The notes beneath the pieces are model-generated. The model was not told where the DNA came from and ran no database searches. It was given only the letters and a program-made list of their open reading frames with translations. The translations under genes were made by a program, and so were the position numbers. This document shows, one piece after another, positions 57,609 to 64,000 of a stretch of 64,000 nucleotides of DNA. This DNA is from Siphonodentalium dalli (Eukaryota > Mollusca > Scaphopoda > Gadilida > Siphonodentaliidae), in the NCBI GenBank assembly GCA_032622095.1, contig CP136064.1:250978484-251042483 (forward strand), written 5' to 3'. The first letter of the stretch is position 1. Each line of letters opens with the position of its first letter.

Positions 57609-59468
57609 CAGGGGCGGTGGAGCCGGGGGGGGGGGGGGGGGGCACGTGCCCCCCCCCCACTTCCCCCCCCCCAATTATGGGTACATACTACATAATCTTC
57701 CAATACTAAATACAATGGAGAAAATAATTTTTGGTTCCCAAGAAAACATTCCATTGGTAACACATGTGTTTAATCTGATCAGTTATGCCACTATATTTAT
57801 CGCTAGCAAGATAGCAAGTTAATCCCTTGGTCAATATTGACACTCTGTCTGAGTAACTGCCCTCTGGGAATTAGACTACACACTCTGAGTTCTTTGTAGA
57901 TCTCAGGTATTCTAAGGATACCATCAGAGCCATGCCTTGGACACAGCAACTTGTCTAATTAAAAGCACATTCATCACACCATTGGATGAAGGGTTTAAAT
58001 TTTAGTGTCTGCAATAAAACTGCAAACCTGGGACTTGGCAGGTATACAATTTCATGCCAAGGTGATCAAACTCCTGTTATGGGATCACATGCTATATAGG
58101 ATATCAGTTGATGCTGAGTATTCATTGGAATAGCTTGACTAGGAATTTTATCAATTCAGCTAATTCGTAATTACCGACAAATAAGAAAAGTTACAATAAT
58201 TGTGTTCTACACAAAGTTTACTGTGTACAGGCAAGATTAGTGCATGTGTACATATATATCATATTAAGTGTTATTTAATATTCAAAGTTACTTGTGATTA
58301 TTGTTTCTTCGATATCAACATCTGTGGAGTTATTGGATTATACAGTATATTGTATACTAATTGCATCATAACACTTGTGACAAAGGAAGCAGGTTGTAGA
58401 AGTTGTATCAACGTTATCATGCAGTCATATTTCACACATTGGCTCCAAAGAGAAGTGAGTAGCAGAGTAGCATCATTTAAACTCTTTCTTGTTTCTACAT
58501 TCATAATGGTAACCACGAATAACATATCATACTAAACACTCTTTGTGCTGGCACACATTTGAAAACAGTTTTTCCCCCCGCCAAGATATAGGAATGGGTT
58601 CCGTCCGTCTGTCTAGCCGTCAGTCCGTCCCAAATTTGTAAGAGTCATAACTTAAACAAATGTCAATGGATTTCAAAGATTTGTGGTATATGAGTTCACC
58701 TGACCATTACTTAGAATGTGTTCGCAAGCCAGGTCCGGCACGTTATTTTTACCGGAGTTATTGGACTTTGTTTATTATTTTTGTTGAATTTACCAAATAG
58801 CAAATAGACGGACGTCACAGGGCTCATTTCCACAAATGTCAACGGATTTCAAAGATTTTTGGTATATGAGTTCACATGACCAGTATCTAGAATGAGTTCG
58901 CTAACCAGGTCGCGGCCGGCCGGTATTTTCAGCAGAGTTATTGGACTTTGTTTATTTTTTTGTGTGCAAATGTGCGGGACGACGTCACAATCATAGTACA
59001 GTGCTCATTTCCACAAATGTCAACGGATTTCAAAGATTTTTGGTATATGAGTTCACATGACTAGTGTCTAGAACGAGTTCGCAAACCAGGTCCGGCCAGA
59101 TATTTTCAGCATATTTATTGGACTTTGTTTATTTTTGTGTGTGTAAATTGGACGTTTTCAGCCGAGTTATTGGACTTTGTTTATTATTTTAGTGAAAATG
59201 GACGACGTCACATGGCTAATTTCCACAAATGTCAGTCCTAAAATGAGTTTACAATTAAGCCAGACTTTTTGACAAAATCCCACGTCTTTTTGAGAATGCA
59301 CTTTCCCAACTGCACATTTCAGTACGCAAACATTATTGAGAATGCACTTCCCCAACTGCACATATCGGCGAGGGACACCGTCGTCTGCGATTGCTTGTTT
59401 AATGCATATATGTAGTATTTTTTTTTTAAATGGTGCCCCCCACTTTTTTGTAGCTTCCGCCGCCCCTG
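57609..59468. mobile_element. hAT element, non-autonomous, 1860 bp, exact 8-bp duplication
   Basis: Termini caggggcggtggagcc and (inverse) caggggcggcggaagct, with TAAATAAG exactly at 57601-57608 and 59469-59476. Both ends continue into G/C runs (57627-57670 and cccccc near 59436). Interior ORFs such as 58200-58535 show no transposase motif. A tandem array with a GTCC tract (58595-59240) is nested inside. Confidence 0.92.
58595..59240 (-). repeat. pearl-like array inside the hAT element: four ~180-bp units
   Basis: gttccgtccgtctgtctagc at the left is followed by units holding aaatgtcaacggatttcaaa at 58658, 58834, 59015 and 59228 (spacings 176, 181, 213), each with gagttattggactttgttta. Read on the minus strand this is core units followed by an (ACGG)-type tract, the same plan as families P and Q but unrelated in sequence. 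Confidence 0.75.
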
Positions 59469-59746
59469 TAAATAAGTACATATTTCAAGAGTCTATCTTA
59501 CCAGCTATATGAGGGTGCATTGGGGTGCACACTCGTCGTGTCTCTCCCTCTCATCATATCTCTTTCTCCCCTTTGCGTCTCTATTAATCGCTTCAATTCT
59601 CGGTTTCTGCTGCTCTATATGTCGATCTCTTCATTCTCTACGCATATTATTCCCTGCACTCATCGTTAATGTATCCCATATAATTCCATTCCATTGCCAA
59701 CGAGATTCATTATGATATTGTGCCCAATATATACATGTACAAGTAT

Positions 59747-60042
59747 TGCTGAAGGGGTCACTCTCACCAAAAACAGTGCTGAAGGGTACAACGTTTTGAA
59801 AATATGCTGACAAGTATGTATACACGGGTTTTGTAATCTAGTTCTGAATGGCGTTTAATTTTCGTGTCTGTCATGATTTCTGTTAGAGAATAATTGTTTA
59901 CGTTCCCAGACATTAGTAACACAGTTGAAATAACTGCATGTGTTAGTGCCGATATCACAAACCCTGCATGTGTACTCTTCATCACATTTTCAAAACCTGT
60001 GTACCCTTCAGCACTTTTGTTGTGAGAGTGATCCCTTCAGCA
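59747..60042. mobile_element. inverted-repeat element, ~296 bp, ~85-bp arms
   Basis: tgctgaaggggtcactctca...gtgctgaagggtaca at the left is mirrored by tgtacccttcagcac...tgagagtgatcccttcagca at the right. No duplication was resolved. Confidence 0.75.
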
Positions 60043-60248
60043 TATTAAGTAAAGGATGCATCTATATATATACTTAGCAATTCAGATAGTGATAGTCATT
60101 AACTCGGATGGAGTGGCCGCATGGTTGTGATGCATCTATATATATAGTCGTTTGAATTCATATTACATATCATTTGGCAAAACTGAAGATTATTTGTCTC
60201 AGTCAATTTTAAAATATCATCCACATTGTAGATTTGATTAGCTTGTGA

Positions 60249-60508
60249 AACTTTATCACAATTTCCCTCAACCTGCATGGGTAACTTTAATTTTTAACAA
60301 TTTCGGAAACCTTGGGTAACTTTATCACAATGAAAGTGGTGCACATGAGGGTGACCAATTCGGTGATAAAATTAAAGGACTCGTGCAACTTATCGCTGAT
60401 TTGATTACTCTCATCAGTTATTTTGTTTTAAAGTTTTCCAGGCTTCCGAAATTATGATAAAGTTACCCAGGTTGGGGAGAATTGTGATAAAGTTACCCAT
60501 GCAGGTTA
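60249..60508. mobile_element. inverted repeat of gggtaactttatcacaat words
   Basis: cctgcatgggtaacttta (60272) and taaagttacccatgcagg (60489) face each other. A second pair (cttgggtaactttatcacaa at 60311 and attgtgataaagttaccca at 60481) overlaps, giving nested inverted repeats. Confidence 0.7.
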
Positions 60509-60514
60509 TAATAA

Positions 60515-61160
60515 AATTTCATGTATAATTATGCCGCCCATTGTTCTCTAACAGAAGTTATAGAGTTGGTGCACATTCATTACATATTGATACAGGCGGG
60601 CACAACAGGCCACATATATAACCACGCTGACTTAGAAAAAGGAGTTTGAGAATCCTGTAATATTAATGAAGATTTATCACATTTGATGCTATATATACAT
60701 GTACATGTACATTGAAAAAGTATAGCGAGACCAGACAAATTGTGGTTGACTCACTAGAAGAAGTTGTCACAATGTCGTGTATACAAACGAAAAACTCAAA
60801 GTACTTCTGTCATGTCAGTATACTGCAGATGTGTGTACAGTTGTTGAAAACTTGATATCAGAGGTTTTATGTATATAATGAGCCATATATACTTGATTAA
60901 AATTTATCAAGTTAATACATAATTACAATTTCTCAGTTTAAAATAACTTTAGTAAATTATTTGAGGTGGAGTCAGCAGAATTTCATCACATTCATACTTG
61001 TTCATATCATAATGATTCGTTCGTTTTCTTTTAGTTATCATCACCAGTCATCATGTCGCTTTAACGTTTGTGAAAAACTACTTGTTTGTGGTTTACAAAA
61101 TTAATTAATAATTTTCCCGATATTTTTCTCGGAATTACAAAGTTCTGATTGTTTGCATGG
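60515..61160. other. unassigned stretch
   Basis: AT-rich, no supported feature. Confidence 0.4.
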
Positions 61161-61167
61161 CGTACTT

Positions 61168-61325
61168 ATAAGTTATAGCGGAGAATACTTAGACAGCTGA
61201 CATACATGCATGTATAGTTTCCCGCAAACTCGCAACAGATAGTGACATGGTGGCTGGTGTTGGGCCAACCAATAGCTATAGGTTTAGTTTCCAACTTTGT
61301 CCCTTCATTGTACGGGAGGCCAAAT
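61168..61325. repeat. paralogue of the 48390-49190 repeat lacking the TTAA element
   Basis: ataagttatagcggagaata...cttagacag joins directly to ctgacatacatgcatgtata and agatagtgacatggtg, then ttgggccaaccaatag. The same blocks flank the TTAA element at 48423-48961. Confidence 0.7.
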
Positions 61326-61350
61326 TCACTTTTAATAATTATTTTATTAC

Positions 61351-61454
61351 AATTATTTGCGCTTAAGCACAATTATTTATGCTTAAGTGTAAAAACATAT
61401 TTGCTTAAGCGCAAATATGTTAAGCTCAAATATTTGTGGTTAAGCTCAAATATG
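61351..61454. repeat. cluster of gcttaagc palindromic words
   Basis: atttgcgcttaagcac, atttatgcttaagtgt, atttgcttaagcgcaaat, gttaagctcaaatattt and gttaagctcaaatatga follow one another, in both orientations. Confidence 0.8.
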
Positions 61455-62767
61455 ACATTTCATTCCCCATCAATATAGATCTTCCCTCAAAAATAAAATA
61501 GGCTTCCCCATGTTTGAACTTCTAAGTGTGGTGGAATCTGGCAATATCAACAGAGTTTCATGCTGAACAATATCTGGACCCGATTTTTCTTAATTATATT
61601 ACCTGAAAAATAAGAATAATAATAACTGTGTTACAGATAAAAAAAAAAGAATGTCACTTTAACTCCCATTTGTTTTTCAATTACCGATTGGCCATTGAAT
61701 TTTGAATAGTACACTGTGAAACGGGAAATGGTTCTAATCGAACTAGAAAATCATACGTGGACGTTAATTTAAAGAATAAAGTACAAAATAACAGTGTTTC
61801 GAAAAATTTCAGATATCAATCATATTACGCAGAACATTAGCACTACATCTTTTCTCATTCTAATGATAGATATTTGTCTTTCTTTTAGTTTTCCTATTTT
61901 CGAGGTACTTTAAATTTATGGAAAACCATACTTTGGTGTATATATTACTAGTCTGTGTCTGTACACTCAATTATTGAAGTCAGTTCAACTTAACTCGTAG
62001 TAACCCAGGCCTTAAAATCCATCAATTTTTTTGAGAATCAAAACATAGCGTTTCTGAAGGGAATCATCACTATACAGTCATTCAATTTCAGGCAGTAACG
62101 GATCACAGGCAGTAACGGGTCAGTTGCTGTTTATCGCCGTGGCAAAAGCCACAGATGGGCAATCTCACACGACTTCCCCGTCGAGTAAATTTTGGGCTGA
62201 AGTTTGTTTCATCGGAGGAAAGTAGGTCAACAAAATATGTCAAGTTGCAGATCGGCTGCTGTCAATAAAAAACAGAATAGAATACACCCAAACTAAGCAC
62301 TGTAAAATATCAACAAATTATTGATTTTTCAACTCCCAGACCCCCACAAAAGTTAAATTTGCCTTATTGTGTAAACATTTAATTTGTTTCGACCTACTTC
62401 CGTTGTCAATAGCGGGTCACATGTTTTTGTTGACAGTCGTTCGCACGTGAAATCACGGACTGAATAAAAACATGTCAATTGAATTCTAATGATTAGCATA
62501 CGTTGGAAATAATAAAAGATAGTAACATTTCATGCCTTCATTGGCAATTTGAGACATCATCCTCATCATACTCTGTCTGTATAACATTATATAAATTAAC
62601 ACTTTTGTATTGTATAAACTACATATATTTTTGAAAACCATACACCCCACTTAATCTTGCATGTACCTAACAATATAAGCATTCCTTATTACACAGGTCA
62701 GATCTGATTGTATCTGTCTGACATGTTTGATAATAAAGAACAACTGGGGAGAATGTGAAGGGTTTTT
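61455..62767. other. unassigned stretch
   Basis: Contains a short doubled word (caggcagtaacggatca / caggcagtaacgggtca at about 62090-62121) and facing gtaggtcaacaaaa / tcgacctactt segments near 62222 and 62391. No gene supported. Confidence 0.45.
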
Positions 62768-64000
62768 TTATGTGTACCCATACCATAGTATGGTACACAT
62801 AGTGTCAACGTCCGGATTGACCACTCGTCGTTCGTCCGTCCGTCCGTCCGTCTGTCCGTCCGTCCGTCTGGCCGTCCGTCCGTCTGTCCGTCCGTAGACA
62901 CTTTACGTGTAATGCGATAACTCAAACATTTTTTACCTGATCAAAACCAAAATTTGTATATGGGGGTTTCAGCCCAATATACAGATCGAGTTCGAATATG
63001 GGTTTGATCCGACTTTTTTTTACAGAGTTGTGGCCCTTTTTTTACTTAGAATTCACACATTCTGCCATAACTCAAACATTTTTTATCTAATCGGAACCAA
63101 ACTTGGTATGTGAGTTTCTTGGCCCAAAATACAGATCGAGTTCGAATATGGGTTTGATCCGACTTTTATTTACGGAGTTATGGCCCTTTTTCGACTTAGA
63201 ATTAATTAATTCTGCCATAACTCAAACATTTTTTATCTGATCGGAACCAAATTTGGTATGTGAGTTTCTCGGCCCAAAATACAGATTGAGTTCGAATATG
63301 GGTTTGATCCGAGTTTTTGTTACAGAGTTATGGCCCTTTTTCGAATTAGAATTCATTAATTCTGCCATAACTCTAACATTTTTTATCTGATTGGAACCAA
63401 ATTTGGTGTATGAGTTTCTCAGACCAACATACAGATTGAGTTCGAATATGGGTTTGATCGGATTTTTAATGGAGTTATGGTCCTTTGACATATAATTCAC
63501 ACATACATGTACTTCGATAAATCAACCATTTTTCATCTGATAGGAACCAAATTTGGTATGTGAGTTTCTCAACTCAAAATACAGAACGAGTTTGAATATG
63601 GGTTAGATCCAAATTGTTATACCAGAGATATGGCCCTTTTTAAACTAAGAATTATCCAGATTATAACCCAAGTAACTTACAATTAATGAATACCTGCTTC
63701 TCTGTGAGCAAGATAAAAGACAATATAGTTTATTGCTTTGAGAGTTATTTATAGCCCTCATATGTTAGCTCTGTATAAGACAGAGATAGGTGATTTAACC
63801 CCTTTTACCCATTCCATGTCTTTTAACCTTTTCCATTAAATAAATAATTATATTATTTTGATATCTCACATGGCAATTTGCAACAACATGAATAGAACTG
63901 CTTACACTATGATAGTGGTGACAGGCTCTAGAGTTTAGATGTTATATTAACCCTTCTATATTGACTCATACATTCCAATAATTTGTGTTATTACTGGTTA
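62768..64000 (-). mobile_element. pearl-like element P7, inverted, runs off the window
   Basis: Reads as the reverse complement of 18400-19755: hairpin ttatgtgtacccataccat, gattgaccactcgtcgttcg, a (TCCG)n tract at about 62830-62892, then core units with gagttatggcccttttt near 63035, 63180, 63330 and 63470, and the left unique part to the edge. The 5' terminus lies beyond 64000. Confidence 0.85.

Noticed and set aside
1-64000. tRNA and rRNA genes
   Set aside because: No cloverleaf with a convincing B box and no rRNA segment was recognised on either strand by eye; a tRNAscan run would settle it.

Overview
The window looks like nuclear DNA of a marine mollusc, most likely a bivalve and possibly a scallop. 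The reasons are an AT-rich, gene-free background, many acatgtac words, and several copies of a 'pearl'/CvA-type repeat (about 150-bp core units followed by an ACGG microsatellite) of the kind described from bivalves. No operon, Shine-Dalgarno or phage signal is present. The species assignment is inference from repeat style.

I see no complete host gene, rRNA or tRNA. The window is a repeat-dense intergenic or intronic stretch, largely built of short non-autonomous transposons, many nested in each other. The best coding feature is a minus-strand ORF (33395-34228) inside a retroposed element with a perfect 12-bp target duplication. A short minus-strand ORF (5356-5493) resembles the N-terminus of Crypton/DUF3504-type proteins. 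Two promoter-like clusters (22408-22493 and 49987-50086) are speculative.

Layout. 0-6 kb: a 3-unit pearl-like element, a 56/58-bp satellite, and a composite element (3146-5075) split by a hairpin element and a TA-flanked pogo-like element. 6-13 kb: hairpin 'family B' elements with 8-bp duplications, a long pearl-like element, TTAA-flanked MITEs with CCCTTT ends, and TA-flanked CAGTAATG MITEs. 14-17 kb: a long palindrome, a degenerate 160-bp array, and a 1.6-kb family B element with repeated internal modules and an inserted TTAA MITE. 18-31 kb: pearl-like elements, including two joined head to tail at 28195/28196, a CCTAGG-rich element and a hAT MITE. 31-36 kb: the single-ORF retroposon and inverted-repeat elements. 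36-42 kb: a 1-kb tandem duplication, a SINE-like insert and further MITEs. 42-49 kb: a 31-bp minisatellite inside a family B element, two hAT-like elements (one hosting a nested TTAA element) and a GC-rich element of ccgcggccgaacagc repeats. 49-56 kb: a near-perfect 121-bp palindrome, paired CCATGG-rich arrays 3 kb apart, and an element with an 8-bp duplication. 57-64 kb: a 1.86-kb hAT element with an exact 8-bp duplication and a nested tandem array, foldbacks, and an inverted copy of the 18.4-19.8 kb element running off the right edge.

The main value of the window is transposon archaeology. Many insertion boundaries can be fixed by target duplications (TTAA, TA, 7-, 8- and 12-bp), and some are confirmed by empty-site paralogues within the same window.
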